Shown in pieces: positions 7,318 through 17,672 of a DNA stretch of 64,000 nt. Positions within the stretch are counted from its first letter, which is position 1; every line of letters starts with the position of its first letter. The stretch comes from Streptomyces sp. V1I1 (GTDB lineage Bacteria; Actinomycetota; Actinomycetes; Streptomycetales; Streptomycetaceae): positions 1,612,001-1,676,000 of the forward strand of contig NZ_JAUSZH010000001.1 of assembly GCF_030817355.1 (NCBI RefSeq), written 5' to 3'. A program made the translations under genes and the position numbers. The notes beneath the pieces are model-generated. The model ran no database searches, was not told where the DNA came from, and saw only the letters and a program-made list of their open reading frames with translations.

Positions 7318-8784
7318 ATGACGCAGCGTGTGCTTACGACCGAGTCAGGCGCCCCGGTCGCCGACAACCAGAACTCCGCCACCGCCGGCGTCGGTGGCCC
7401 CCTCCTCCTCCAGGACCAGCACCTGCTGGAGAAGCTCGCCCGCTTCAACCGGGAGCGCATCCCGGAGCGCGTCGTGCACGCCCGCGGCTCCGGCGCGTAC
7501 GGCTACTTCGAGGTCACGGACGACGTCACCGGCTTCACCAAGGCGGACTTCCTGTCCGAGGTCGGCAAGCGCACAGAGACGTTCATCCGCTTCTCCACCG
7601 TCGCCGATTCGCTGGGTGGCGCGGACGCGGTCCGTGACCCGCGCGGCTTCGCGCTGAAGTTCTACACCGAGGACGGGAACTACGACCTCGTCGGCAACAA
7701 CACCCCGGTGTTCTTCATCAAGGACCCGGTCAAGTTCCCGGACTTCATCCACTCGCAGAAGCGCGACCCGTTCACGGGCAAGCAGGAGCCGGACAACGTC
7801 TGGGACTTCTGGGCGCACGCCCCCGAGGCGACGCACCAGGTGACCTGGCTGATGGGCGACCGCGGCATCCCCGCCTCGTACCGCCACATGAACGGCTACG
7901 GCTCGCACACCTACCAGTGGACGAACGCCGCCGGCGAGGCCTTCTTCGTCAAGTACCACTTCAAGACGAACCAGGGCATCCGCTGCCTATCGTCCGAGCA
8001 GGCCGCAGAGACCGCGGGCAAGGACGGCAACAGCCACCAGACGGACCTGCTGCAGGCGATCGAGCGCGGTGTGAACCCGTCCTGGACCCTGTACGTCCAG
8101 CTCATGCCGGCCGCCGAGGCGGCTGAGTACCGCTTCAACCCGTTCGACCTCACCAAGGTGTGGCCGCACAGCGACTATCCGCTGCAGCGCGTGGGCCGCC
8201 TGGTCCTGGACCGCAACCCCGACAACGTCTTCGCCGAGGTCGAGCAGGCGGCGTTCTCGCCGAACAACTTCGTGCCCGGCATCGGTCCTTCGCCGGACAG
8301 GATGCTCCAGGGCCGGCTGTTCGCCTACGCGGACGCGCACCGCTACCGCCTGGGCGTCAACCACACGCAGCTGGCGGTGAACGCACCGAAGGCTGTGCCT
8401 GGGGGGTCTGCCGACAACTACGGCCGCGACGGTCTGATGGCCACGCGCAACGGCTCGCGCCACGACAAGAACTACGAGCCCAACTCGTACGCCGGTCCCG
8501 CGCAGACGGACGCCGCCCTGTCGGCCCCGCTCGCCGTCCAGGGCTGGACGGGCACCCACGCGACCCCGATCCACGTCAAGGACGACGACTTCTTCCAGGC
8601 GGGCGAGCTGTACCGGCTGATGTCCGAGGAGGAGAAGTCCCGCCTGATCGCCAACATCGCGGGCGGCCTCTCGCAGGTCACCCGCGACGACGTGATCGAG
8701 AAGAACCTCGCCCACTTCCACGCCGCCGACGCCGACTACGGCAAGCGTGTCGAGGAGGCGGTCCGCGCCCTGCGCGAGGACTGA
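7318..8784 (+). CDS. Catalase (monofunctional haem catalase)
   Basis: 488 residues, the size of small-subunit haem catalases. The distal His is in [15 protein letters not shown] (His54), the conserved Asn in [10 protein letters not shown] (about Asn127), and the proximal Tyr in [14 protein letters not shown] (Tyr337). The FIRFSTV and [13 protein letters not shown] motifs are also present. It degrades H2O2 in the cytosol. It is 173 bp from glxR with its own palindrome, so it may be separately transcribed. Linkage to glyoxylate genes would make sense if glycolate oxidation generates peroxide, which is inference. Confidence 0.95.
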   Translation: MTQRVLTTESGAPVADNQNSATAGVGGPLLLQDQHLLEKLARFNRERIPERVVHARGSGAYGYFEVTDDVTGFTKADFLSEVGKRTETFIRFSTVADSLGGADAVRDPRGFALKFYTEDGNYDLVGNNTPVFFIKDPVKFPDFIHSQKRDPFTGKQEPDNVWDFWAHAPEATHQVTWLMGDRGIPASYRHMNGYGSHTYQWTNAAGEAFFVKYHFKTNQGIRCLSSEQAAETAGKDGNSHQTDLLQAIERGVNPSWTLYVQLMPAAEAAEYRFNPFDLTKVWPHSDYPLQRVGRLVLDRNPDNVFAEVEQAAFSPNNFVPGIGPSPDRMLQGRLFAYADAHRYRLGVNHTQLAVNAPKAVPGGSADNYGRDGLMATRNGSRHDKNYEPNSYAGPAQTDAALSAPLAVQGWTGTHATPIHVKDDDFFQAGELYRLMSEEEKSRLIANIAGGLSQVTRDDVIEKNLAHFHAADADYGKRVEEAVRALRED

Positions 8785-9220
8785 GCGAACGGCAACACCT
8801 GAGCTGCGTCCGGGACATGACGGGAAATCATGCCCGGGCGCGAGCCCGCGCCGCGGACCCGGATGAGGGGTGGTCACGTGGAGCGGGCGGAGGCGAGGAC
8901 CGCGGCGGCAGGCGATGCCAGTGCGGTGGTGAAGGTCCGCGGGTTCTCTTTCTGACCTGAAGGAAGGGAGCCCGGGGAGCAATCTCCGCCGCCGCGGTCC
9001 CAGCCCGAAGCGCCCCACGCAGACCATTTCTACGTGCCGCCCTCGCACCGCTCGGCCACTGGGGGGCCTCTCGCACGCGGCGGAGCCGCTCATGTCACAG
9101 CGAGCGGCTGCGCCGGACTCCGTCCGTCGTGACGCAATTCCGCCACGCAGTCTCCGCCCGGCCGTGCGAACGACCTGTCTCGGCAGCCTCGCACCGTCGG
9201 GCGGCCACAACTCCTCCTCC
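8785..9220. other. Intergenic stretch without a convincing gene
   Basis: No reading frame here has both a ribosome-binding site and recognisable protein content. A frame from 8818 to 8957 would give about 46 Gly/Arg-rich residues and looks like chance coding. A weak inverted repeat near 8810-8837 (CCGGGACATG and CATGCCCGG) could help end catalase transcription. Confidence 0.5.
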
Positions 9221-9253
9221 AAGGCCTGACCTTCACAAAGAAGGTCAGGCCTT
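9221..9253. terminator. Perfect 14-bp hairpin, probable bidirectional terminator
   Basis: AAGGCCTGACCTTC (9221-9234) is followed by loop ACAAA and its exact complement (9240-9253). It lies in the convergent gap between the catalase gene and gcl. Confidence 0.75.
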
Positions 9254-9321
9254 GACTGTTCTCGCCGCCTCCAGCAGGGCGGTCACCCTCGCACGCAGCG
9301 TCCCCGGGCCGGGCATGCGAG

Positions 9322-9360
9322 ACGGCCCCCGCCCCGACTGTGTGTCAGGGCGGGGGCCGT
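9322..9360 (-). terminator. Terminator of gcl
   Basis: ACGGCCCCCGCCC (9322-9334) and GGGCGGGGGCCGT (9348-9360) form a perfect 13-bp stem 22 bp beyond the gcl stop codon. Confidence 0.75.
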
Positions 9361-9382
9361 TCATCCCCCGACGTCAGGTACG

Positions 9383-11170
<1,788 letters not shown>

Positions 11171-11229
11171 GGATGCTCCTGCTTCGGCCAGGCGGAGTCG
11201 GACTCTTTCGCGTCACTCGAGAGCTTTGA

Positions 11230-11296
11230 TTCCGTAATGCGGAAGTATAGTTCTGCTATACGGAAGCAATGTAGGATGCGTACGGAACGGCGTCAA
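11230..11296 (-). promoter_or_regulatory. gcl promoter with two 15-bp palindromic operators
   Basis: Reading the reverse strand, -35 TTGACG (11296-11291) is 17 bp from -10 TACATT (11273-11268). Two palindromes follow: TTCCGTATAGCAGAA (11265-11251) and TTCCGCATTACGGAA (11244-11230), with centres 21 bp apart. The promoter-proximal site matches the hyi proximal site in 13 of 15 bases and the distal sites match in 14 of 15. Binding would block transcription initiation at gcl. Confidence 0.8.
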
Positions 11297-11374
11297 GGGA
11301 TGGCCGAAGTCCCTCCCCAAGGCCTTGCGCTTGGTGGACGATGTACGCCAGTACGAGGGGAAGGGGGACCCGCG

Positions 11375-12109
11375 GTGGCCGAGACCGTGCGGGTGCGCTG
11401 TCCGTCCTGCCGGCGCGACCATCTGTACGCAGCGCAGGTCTATCCGTGCGCGTGCGGCGCCCCGATCGCCCCGCCGCTGCTGCGCGCCGCCCCCGCGGAG
11501 CCGATCACACACCGCACCTGGACGGACGACTGGGTGACGGTCCGCTGCCAGGAGTGCGGCCGCCAGGACCAGTGGCCCCAGCCGGAGCTCGGCTGCCTGT
11601 GCGGCACGGTGCTGCGCGTCCCGGTCCGCCCGGTGAGCGCCCCCGCCCCGGCCGCGCCCGACTCGACGGCGTCATTGGCGGCACGCCCGTCGCACATCCG
11701 GCTGCCGAGCACCGCGACAGCCGTGGTGCGCCCCTCTTTCCGCCCGGTCACGATCCGCACCGCGCGGGACGCGGTGACCGCGGCCGCGCTCTATCTGAAG
11801 TGGCTGGGGTTCCGGGACGTCGTGCAGCCGGAGGTCCGGCCCTCGTCCGGAATAGATCTGCGCGGCCCTGGCCTGGTCGCCCAGGTCGACCCGTCCACCC
11901 GCCCCGCCACGCTGCGCGATGTCGAGTGCCTGTGGCTGAACGGGCTGAGCATCTCGGCGTCGAGCGTCTTCTTCTCACTCGCGGGGTACGCGGACGACGC
12001 CAGGTCCCGCGCGGACGATCTCGGCATCCCGCTCTTCGTCATGGACCTCACGGGCAGCCCGCAGCCGGTCAACGGCCCGGCGGACGAACTCGTCTCCACC
12101 GGCGTCTGA
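11375..12109 (+). CDS. Double zinc-ribbon protein with a degenerate Mrr-like nuclease domain
   Basis: 244 residues from GTG 11375, with a GAGGGGAAGGGGG tract upstream. Two CxxC...CxC zinc ribbons lie at about residues 9-27 and 58-76. A Pro/Ala linker leads to a C-terminal domain (about 128-228) resembling Mrr/PD-(D/E)XK restriction endonucleases: helix AALYLKWLGFRDV, then GIDLRG (Asp161), VAQVDP, and SVFFSLAGYADDAR...LGIPLFVMD, which parallels the family's final strand-helix-strand. The usual QxK lysine is Asp172 (Q-V-D), so cleavage activity is doubtful. It may bind or sense DNA. The very long frame antisense to gcl that runs into it is not coding. The family call is by eye. Confidence 0.6.
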   Translation: MAETVRVRCPSCRRDHLYAAQVYPCACGAPIAPPLLRAAPAEPITHRTWTDDWVTVRCQECGRQDQWPQPELGCLCGTVLRVPVRPVSAPAPAAPDSTASLAARPSHIRLPSTATAVVRPSFRPVTIRTARDAVTAAALYLKWLGFRDVVQPEVRPSSGIDLRGPGLVAQVDPSTRPATLRDVECLWLNGLSISASSVFFSLAGYADDARSRADDLGIPLFVMDLTGSPQPVNGPADELVSTGV

Positions 12110-12187
12110 CACGGCTCTCGCCACGACGCCACGACGCCTCAGGGGCGCGGGCTGCGGCGCCTGAAACGGCTGGGCCATACTCCCCAT

Positions 12188-12742
12188 ATGCGTATCCGAC
12201 CGGCCGCACTTGCCGAACTCCCCCTGCTCCAGGACATCGAGAGGGCGGCCGGCGAGCCCTTCCGCGGCCTCGGCATGGCGGTGATCGCCGACGACGAGCC
12301 CCCGGCACTCGACCTGCTGGAGCGCTACCGCCGCCTGGGCCACGCCTGGGTGTCGGCCGACGCCGCCGACCGTCCGGTCGCGTATCTGATCTCCGACACG
12401 ATCGACGGCGCTGCCCATATCGAGCAGGTCTCGGTCCACCCGGCCGCCGCCCGCCGGGGGCTCGGCAGCGCCCTGATCGACCACCTCGCCGCTTGTGCGG
12501 CCGCCGACGGGCTGACGGCTCTCACCCTCACCACCTTCGCCGAGGTCCCGTGGAACGCGCCGTACTACACACGCCTGGGCTTCCGCTCGCTGGCCGATGC
12601 CGAACTCACCGAAGGACTGCGGGAGATCAGACGCGCGGAGGCCCGGCACGGCCTGGACCACTGGCCGCGGGTGTGTATGCGCCGGGAGCTCGCCGGCGCT
12701 CCTCCGCGGAGCCGTACCGCCGGCGCAGCTCCACCTTTCTGA
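12188..12742 (+). CDS. GNAT-family N-acetyltransferase
   Basis: 184 residues. The acetyl-CoA site is in [22 protein letters not shown] (about residues 80-100), preceded by strand PVAYLISD and followed by [21 protein letters not shown], the usual GNAT C-terminal motif. The substrate cannot be read from sequence. Its last 116 bp overlap, tail to tail, the end of the acyl-CoA synthetase gene on the opposite strand. Confidence 0.88.
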   Translation: MRIRPAALAELPLLQDIERAAGEPFRGLGMAVIADDEPPALDLLERYRRLGHAWVSADAADRPVAYLISDTIDGAAHIEQVSVHPAAARRGLGSALIDHLAACAAADGLTALTLTTFAEVPWNAPYYTRLGFRSLADAELTEGLREIRRAEARHGLDHWPRVCMRRELAGAPPRSRTAGAAPPF

Positions 12743-14309
12743 CCTTCCCGCTCACCGTCATCGGGAAGTCGGCGAGGATCTCGAGACGGCGCGGGATCTT
12801 GTAGTGCGCGAGCTGTTCCCGGCAGAACGCGGCGATCTCGTCCAGGGTCGGCGGGTCCCCCGGATCGCGGGGGACGACGCAGGCCAGGATCTCCTCGCCG
12901 TAGCGCTCGTCGGGGACGCCGACCACCTGGACGTCCGCGATCTTGGCGTGGCCGTACAGAAACTCCTCGATCTCACGCGGATAGACGTTCTCACCGCCCC
13001 TGATGATCATGTCCTTGATCCGGCCGACGATCTGGACGTAGCCGTCCTCGCGCATCACCGCCAGGTCGCCGGTGTGCATCCAGCGGCCCGCGTCGATGGC
13101 CTCGGCGGTCTTCTCCGGCTCGTTCCAGTAGCCGAGCATCACGCTGTAGCCGCGGGTACGCAGCTCACCGGCCTCGCCGCGGGACAGGGTCACACCGGTG
13201 ACCGGGTCGACGATCTTGACCTCGACATGGGGCAGCACCCGGCCCACCGTGCCGGTGCGGCGCTCCAGATCGTCGTCGCGCCGGGTCTGGGTGGAGACCG
13301 GCGAGGTCTCCGTCATGCCGTAACAGATCGACACCTCCGCCATGTTCATCTCTGCGACGACCCGCTTCATCACCTCCACCGGGCAGGGCGAGCCCGCCAT
13401 GATGCCGGTGCGCAGGGTGGACAGGTCGTACGAGGCGAAGTCCGCGAGGTTCAGCTCGGCGATGAACATCGTCGGGACGCCGTAGAGCGAGGTGCAGCGC
13501 TCGTCGGCGACCGCGCTGAGGGTGGCCGTCGGATCGAACGAGGGAGCCGGGATGACCATGCACGCGCCGTGCGAAGTGGCGGCGAGATTGCCCATGACCA
13601 TGCCGAAGCAGTGATAGAAGGGCACCGGCAGACAGATCCGGTCCTGCTCGGTGTAGGCGATCATCTCCCCCACGAAATAGCCGTTGTTGAGGATGTTGTG
13701 GTGGGAGAGCGTCGCGCCCTTGGGGAAGCCGGTGGTGCCCGAGGTGTACTGGATGTTGACCGGGTCGTCGCAGGACAACTCGGCCTCGCGGGCGGCCAGT
13801 TGCTCGTCGGTGACCGTACCGGCCGCGTCCAGGAGGACGTCCCAGGAGCCGTCCTCGATGTAGTGGACGGCCCGCAGCTCGGGGCAGCGTGGGCGCACCT
13901 GCTCCACCAGTGCCCGGTAGTCGCTGGTCTTGTGCTGCTGCGAGGCGCACAGCACCGAGATCCCGGCCTGTTTCAGTACGTACTCGAGCTCGTGTGCCCG
14001 GTACGCCGGATTGATGTTCACCATGATCGCGCCGATCCGGGCGGTGGCGTACTGCACGAGCACCCACTCGGTGCAGTTGACCGCCCAGATCCCGACCCGG
14101 TCGCCCTTGGCGACCCCGGTCCCGAGCAGCCCGCGCGCCAGTTGGTCCACCGCCGAGCCGAATTCGGCGTACGTCCAGCGGGTGCCCGCGGGCACGTCGA
14201 CCAGCGCCTCGCGGTCGGGGTACGCGGCGATCGCCCGGTCGAGGTTCTGGCCGATGGTGTCACCGAGCAGCGCCGTCGTGCCGGTGCCGTGCGCGTAGGA
14301 GAGCGTCAC
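12627..14309 (-). CDS. AMP-forming acyl-CoA synthetase
   Basis: 560 residues of the ANL superfamily. It activates a carboxylic acid, probably a fatty acid, via acyl-AMP to acyl-CoA. Visible motifs: P-loop [17 protein letters not shown]5 motif [12 protein letters not shown]7 [32 protein letters not shown], and the A10 lysine region [11 protein letters not shown]. Beyond that the protein has about 35 extra Arg/Pro-rich residues, and this tail is what overlaps the GNAT gene. The ATG overlaps the stop of the upstream synthetase by 4 bp, so the two are translationally coupled. Confidence 0.9.
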   Translation of the reverse strand: MTLSYAHGTGTTALLGDTIGQNLDRAIAAYPDREALVDVPAGTRWTYAEFGSAVDQLARGLLGTGVAKGDRVGIWAVNCTEWVLVQYATARIGAIMVNINPAYRAHELEYVLKQAGISVLCASQQHKTSDYRALVEQVRPRCPELRAVHYIEDGSWDVLLDAAGTVTDEQLAAREAELSCDDPVNIQYTSGTTGFPKGATLSHHNILNNGYFVGEMIAYTEQDRICLPVPFYHCFGMVMGNLAATSHGACMVIPAPSFDPTATLSAVADERCTSLYGVPTMFIAELNLADFASYDLSTLRTGIMAGSPCPVEVMKRVVAEMNMAEVSICYGMTETSPVSTQTRRDDDLERRTGTVGRVLPHVEVKIVDPVTGVTLSRGEAGELRTRGYSVMLGYWNEPEKTAEAIDAGRWMHTGDLAVMREDGYVQIVGRIKDMIIRGGENVYPREIEEFLYGHAKIADVQVVGVPDERYGEEILACVVPRDPGDPPTLDEIAAFCREQLAHYKIPRRLEILADFPMTVSGKVRKVELRRRYGSAEERRRAPGAYTPAASGPGRAGPPRV

Positions 14310-15994
14310 CGCAGGTCCCCCTCGTCGTACTCGGCCGCCGAGCCGTCCGCCGTACGCTCCCGCAGCTCGATCCGGCGGATCTTCCCCGAGACGGTCTTGG
14401 GCAGCTCCGCGAACTCAAGACGGCGGATGCGCTTGTACGGGGCGAGGACGGAGCGCGAGTGCTCGAAGAGCAGCTTCGCCGTGCCGGGGCCCGGCTCCCA
14501 GCCCTCCGCCAGCACGATGTACGCCTTCGGCACGGCGAGCCGCACCGGGTCGGGTGCGGGCACCACCGCCGCCTCCGCCACCGCCTCGTGCTCCAGCAGC
14601 GCGCTCTCCAGCTCGAACGGCGAGATCTTGTAGTCGGACGCCTTGAAGACGTCGTCGGAGCGCCCGACGTAGGTGATGTATCCGTCGGCGTCACGCGCGC
14701 CGATGTCGCCGGTGCGGTAGAAGCCGCCGGCCATCGCCTCGGCCGTACGCTCCGGGTCCCCGTGGTACCCGGTCATCAGGCCGACAGGATGACCGGACAG
14801 GTCCAGCGAGATCTCACCCTCCGTGGCGCCCGGCTCGCCCGTCACCGGGTCCAGGAGCACCACCCGGTAGCCGGGGCTCGGACGGCCCATGGAGCCAGCC
14901 TTCAGCAGCTGACCTGGGCTGTTGGAGACCTGCACGGCCGTCTCCGTCTGCCCGAACCCGTCCCGGACGGTGACGCCCCACTCGCGTCGTACGGTCTCGA
15001 TGACCTCGGGGTTGAGCGGTTCTCCGGCCGCGACCACCTCGCGCGGCGGCGTACGCAGTTGGCCGAGGTCCGCCTGGATCAGCATCCGCCACACGGTGGG
15101 CGGGGCGCAGAAGCTGGTCACTCCCGCGCGGTCCATCTCCGCCATCAGCCGGGCCGCGTCGAAGCGCGTGTAGTTGTGGATGAAGACGGTCGCCTCGGCG
15201 TTCCAGGGCGCGAAGAGATTGGACCAGGCGTGCTTGGCCCAGCCGGGCGAGGAGATGTTCAGATGCACATCGCCGGGCTTGAGCCCGATCCAGTACATGG
15301 TCGCCAAGTGGCCGACGGGGTACGAGAGATGGGTGTGCTCGACCAGTTTGGGGCGGGCGGTCGTGCCGGAGGTGAAGTAGAGCATCAGCGGGTCGTGGGC
15401 GTGTGTGACACCGTCGGGCTCGAAGTCATCCGGCGTGGAGAACGCCCCGTCGAATTCGAGCCAGCCCGGCACGCCGGCCGCGCCCCGCTCCGCCACCGCG
15501 ATTCTGGTGTAGTCCCCCGGCACCTCGGCGAATTTGGCGGTGTCCGCCTCCCGCACGATGACGTGCCGGGCGCGTCCGCGTTCGATGCGGTCACTGAGGT
15601 CCAGCGGGCCGAGCAGCGGGGTAGCCGGGATGACGACCGCCCGCAGCTTCATCGCGGCAAGCGCGATCATCCACAGTTCCTGCTGGTTGCCGAGCATCAC
15701 GAGGATCCGGTCCCCGGCTCGTACGCCCTGGGCCCGCAGCCAGTTGGCGACCTGGTTCGAGCGTACGGACATCTCACTGAACGAGACGGTGATCTCGCTG
15801 CCGTCCTCCTCGACGATGTGCAGCGCGGTCCTGTCGTTGCCGGTGGCGATCTCGTCGAACCAGTCCAGCGCCCAGTTGAAGCGCTCGGGCCGCGGCCAGG
15901 CGAAGCCTGCGTACGCCGTCGCGTAGTCCTCCCGGTGCTCCAGCAGAAAGTCCCGGGCTGCCCGGAAACCTTCCGCCGCGCTGCCTGAAGTCAT
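14306..15994 (-). CDS. AMP-forming acyl-CoA synthetase (medium-chain/aryl type)
   Basis: 562 residues starting with [24 protein letters not shown]; the ATG at 15994 has AAAGG upstream. ANL motifs: [18 protein letters not shown]5 [11 protein letters not shown]7 [35 protein letters not shown] and A10 [11 protein letters not shown]. The WALDWFDE segment and overall look match the medium-chain acyl-CoA synthetase group. First gene of a two-gene operon of paralogous synthetases, transcribed divergently from a LuxR regulator that probably controls it. Substrate unknown. Confidence 0.9.
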   Translation of the reverse strand: MTSGSAAEGFRAARDFLLEHREDYATAYAGFAWPRPERFNWALDWFDEIATGNDRTALHIVEEDGSEITVSFSEMSVRSNQVANWLRAQGVRAGDRILVMLGNQQELWMIALAAMKLRAVVIPATPLLGPLDLSDRIERGRARHVIVREADTAKFAEVPGDYTRIAVAERGAAGVPGWLEFDGAFSTPDDFEPDGVTHAHDPLMLYFTSGTTARPKLVEHTHLSYPVGHLATMYWIGLKPGDVHLNISSPGWAKHAWSNLFAPWNAEATVFIHNYTRFDAARLMAEMDRAGVTSFCAPPTVWRMLIQADLGQLRTPPREVVAAGEPLNPEVIETVRREWGVTVRDGFGQTETAVQVSNSPGQLLKAGSMGRPSPGYRVVLLDPVTGEPGATEGEISLDLSGHPVGLMTGYHGDPERTAEAMAGGFYRTGDIGARDADGYITYVGRSDDVFKASDYKISPFELESALLEHEAVAEAAVVPAPDPVRLAVPKAYIVLAEGWEPGPGTAKLLFEHSRSVLAPYKRIRRLEFAELPKTVSGKIRRIELRERTADGSAAEYDEGDLR

Positions 15995-16243
15995 GTGTCC
16001 ATACCTTTCTTGGTGGGTTCGTTTCCGGTCATTCGTAAGATCGGGAAGCCCAGGGGCTCTGGGTGTGGCTGTCATGTGGCTGCCGCTTGTGGCTCAGGAG
16101 GACTGGCCGCCCGGAGCCCCGCGACGACTCGGCCACTCATTGGGATGCGCGAACTGAATCGCTGGGTATGGACACGTCGGCGAGGTCCTCCTTATTGCGG
16201 GACCGGCTACCGACATCGTGTAATCAGTGACTCAGGTCTCACT

Positions 16244-16259
16244 ACCCCCGTACGGGGGT
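16244..16259. promoter_or_regulatory. Perfect 16-bp palindrome between synthetase operon and LuxR gene
   Basis: ACCCCCGTACGGGGGT is completely self-complementary and ends 23 bp before the LuxR GTG start. Its position suggests autoregulation, and control of the divergent synthetase operon is possible. No binding evidence is available from sequence alone. Confidence 0.6.
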
Positions 16260-16282
16260 GACCCCGCACGGAGGAAGAGGAC

Positions 16283-17026
16283 GTGCACGAGCCGGCCGAT
16301 GCGGTGGAGATGCGAGCGGCGCTGCTGCGGCTGCGCCGGACGACCGGGCTGCCGGTCGCCTTCGGCGGTCTGCTGCACGACGCACGCCGGCTGCGGATCG
16401 CCGAACTGAGCGGCGCGGCGACTGGCGCACTGCGGGGCCTCGGGATCTGCGCGGGCAACGGCCTCGGCGGCAAGTCCATGGCGCTGTCCCGGCCGTGCGC
16501 GGTGACCGTGGTCGTACGGCGCAAGGTACGGGGCGTGCTCTACGGCGCGCTGCGTGAGCCGACGGCGATCGGCGACCGGACCTTCGATGCCGCGGTGGCG
16601 GCGGCGCGCGATGTGGAGCAGGCGCTGGTCGTACGGGACGAGGTGCAGCGGCTGCTGGCGGCGGCGCGGGAGCCGGTGGCGGGTGCCGGGGCGTGGGAGG
16701 AGGTCCGCGAGGCGCACGGCGAGCTGCGGGCGCTGGCCCCGCGGATCGTCGACCAGGCGCTGCGGGAGACGCTGCTGTCGGTCTGCGGCCGGCTGGCGAC
16801 CGCGGCGGGAGGCCGGCCGCGCGAGCACACGGTCACGCTGACGCCGCGCGAGCTGGACGTGGTGGCGTGCGTCGCGGCGGGCTCGACGAACGCGGCAGCG
16901 GCCGAGCGGCTCGGTCTGAAGCCGGAGACGGTGAAGGGCTATCTGCGGTCCGCGATGCGGAAGTTGGGGGCGCACACCCGACTGGAGGCGGTGGTGGCGG
17001 CGCGGCGCGCGCGGCTGCTGCCGTAG
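16283..17026 (+). CDS. LuxR-family transcriptional regulator
   Basis: 247 residues from GTG 16283, with GGAGGAAGAGG just upstream. The C-terminal 60 residues are a LuxR/GerE helix-turn-helix: LTPRELDVVACVAAGSTNAAAAERLGLKPETVKGYLRSAM (about 183-225), with the invariant Glu and Gly. The N-terminal portion has no receiver Asp and looks like a small ligand-sensing, GAF-like domain (LPVAFGGLLHD, AVTVVVRRKVRGVLYG). It is divergent from the two acyl-CoA synthetases, so acyl-CoA or acid sensing is plausible but inferred. Confidence 0.85.
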   Translation: MHEPADAVEMRAALLRLRRTTGLPVAFGGLLHDARRLRIAELSGAATGALRGLGICAGNGLGGKSMALSRPCAVTVVVRRKVRGVLYGALREPTAIGDRTFDAAVAAARDVEQALVVRDEVQRLLAAAREPVAGAGAWEEVREAHGELRALAPRIVDQALRETLLSVCGRLATAAGGRPREHTVTLTPRELDVVACVAAGSTNAAAAERLGLKPETVKGYLRSAMRKLGAHTRLEAVVAARRARLLP

Positions 17027-17330
17027 CCGCCTCCGGGGGCTTGCCCCCGCCCCTTCCCGAAACCGGGGCTCCGCCCCGGACCCTCCCCACTACGCCCTGG
17101 CGGGCGCGGGGCTTCCACGCCTCAAACGCCGGCGCGGCTTGTTCTCGGGTCTCCGCCCCGGGCCCCGCTCCTCAATCGCCGGAGGGGGCTTGATTCTCAA
17201 GCCCGTCCGGCGATTGAGGACAACGCCCGAAGGGCGTACTGGGGGTCCCCCCACGCCCGCAGGGCGTAGGGGGCGGGTCTGGCGGGGAGGGGAACAAACC
17301 GCCGCCCCGCTCTGGGCGCGCCCCCAAACA
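17027..17330. repeat. Intergenic palindromic repeat cluster
   Basis: No gene. The stretch has nested inverted repeats. The largest is CTCAATCGCCGG (17171-17182) with CCGGCGATTGAG (17207-17218), enclosing GGGCTTGA and TCAAGCCC (17186-17204). Shorter GC-rich hairpins flank it (for example ACGCCC...GGGCGT near 17230-17270). The same core recurs at 55804-55907. These sequences probably act as bidirectional terminators and also look like dispersed intergenic repeats. Confidence 0.75.
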
Positions 17331-17348
17331 GTCAGGTTGAATGAGCCC

Positions 17349-17649
17349 ATGGTGTCGACAGACCGTTTCCTCGCATTCGCCGCGATGTCGCTCCTGGTGA
17401 TCGTGATCCCGGGCCCGAGCGTGCTCTTCGTGATCGGCCGGGCTCTCGCCCACGGCCGCCGGACTGCGGTGGCCACCGCCCTGGGCAATGTCTTCGGCTC
17501 GTACATCCTCGTCGTGGCCGTCGCGCTGGGCGTCGACGCGCACCTGGTTCGCCCGCTCCGAGCGCCGGCTGTCGATGGTGGGCGGCGCGGGCGGGTTCGC
17601 GATGATCGGCCTGGGCGTGACGGTGGCGGCGACGGGCCGCGCGGACTGA
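17349..17649 (+). pseudogene. LysE-family exporter remnant with internal deletion
   Basis: The start (MVSTDRFLAFAAMSLLVIVI, then PGPSVLFVIGRALAHGRR and VATALGNVFGSYILVVAVALG) is the N-terminal third of a LysE/RhtB amino-acid exporter. After about base 17540 the frame is lost. In the next frame the DNA encodes a typical LysE C-terminus (TWFARSERRLSMVGGAGGFA, then MIGLGVTVAATGRAD, stop at 17647). About 100 central residues are missing and the two ends are joined out of frame. A full gene is normally about 210 residues. The product is not functional as a transporter. Confidence 0.82.
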
Positions 17650-17672
17650 CTCCCGCTTCCCGCTGATTCCCG

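Noticed and set aside
8818-8957. Short 46-codon frame after the catalase gene
   Set aside because: No ribosome site, Gly/Arg bias and no similarity to known proteins; treated as chance.
12188-16282. Idea that GNAT and two synthetases form a natural-product cluster
   Set aside because: There is no carrier protein, condensation or ketosynthase domain nearby; the genes fit ordinary acyl-CoA metabolism.
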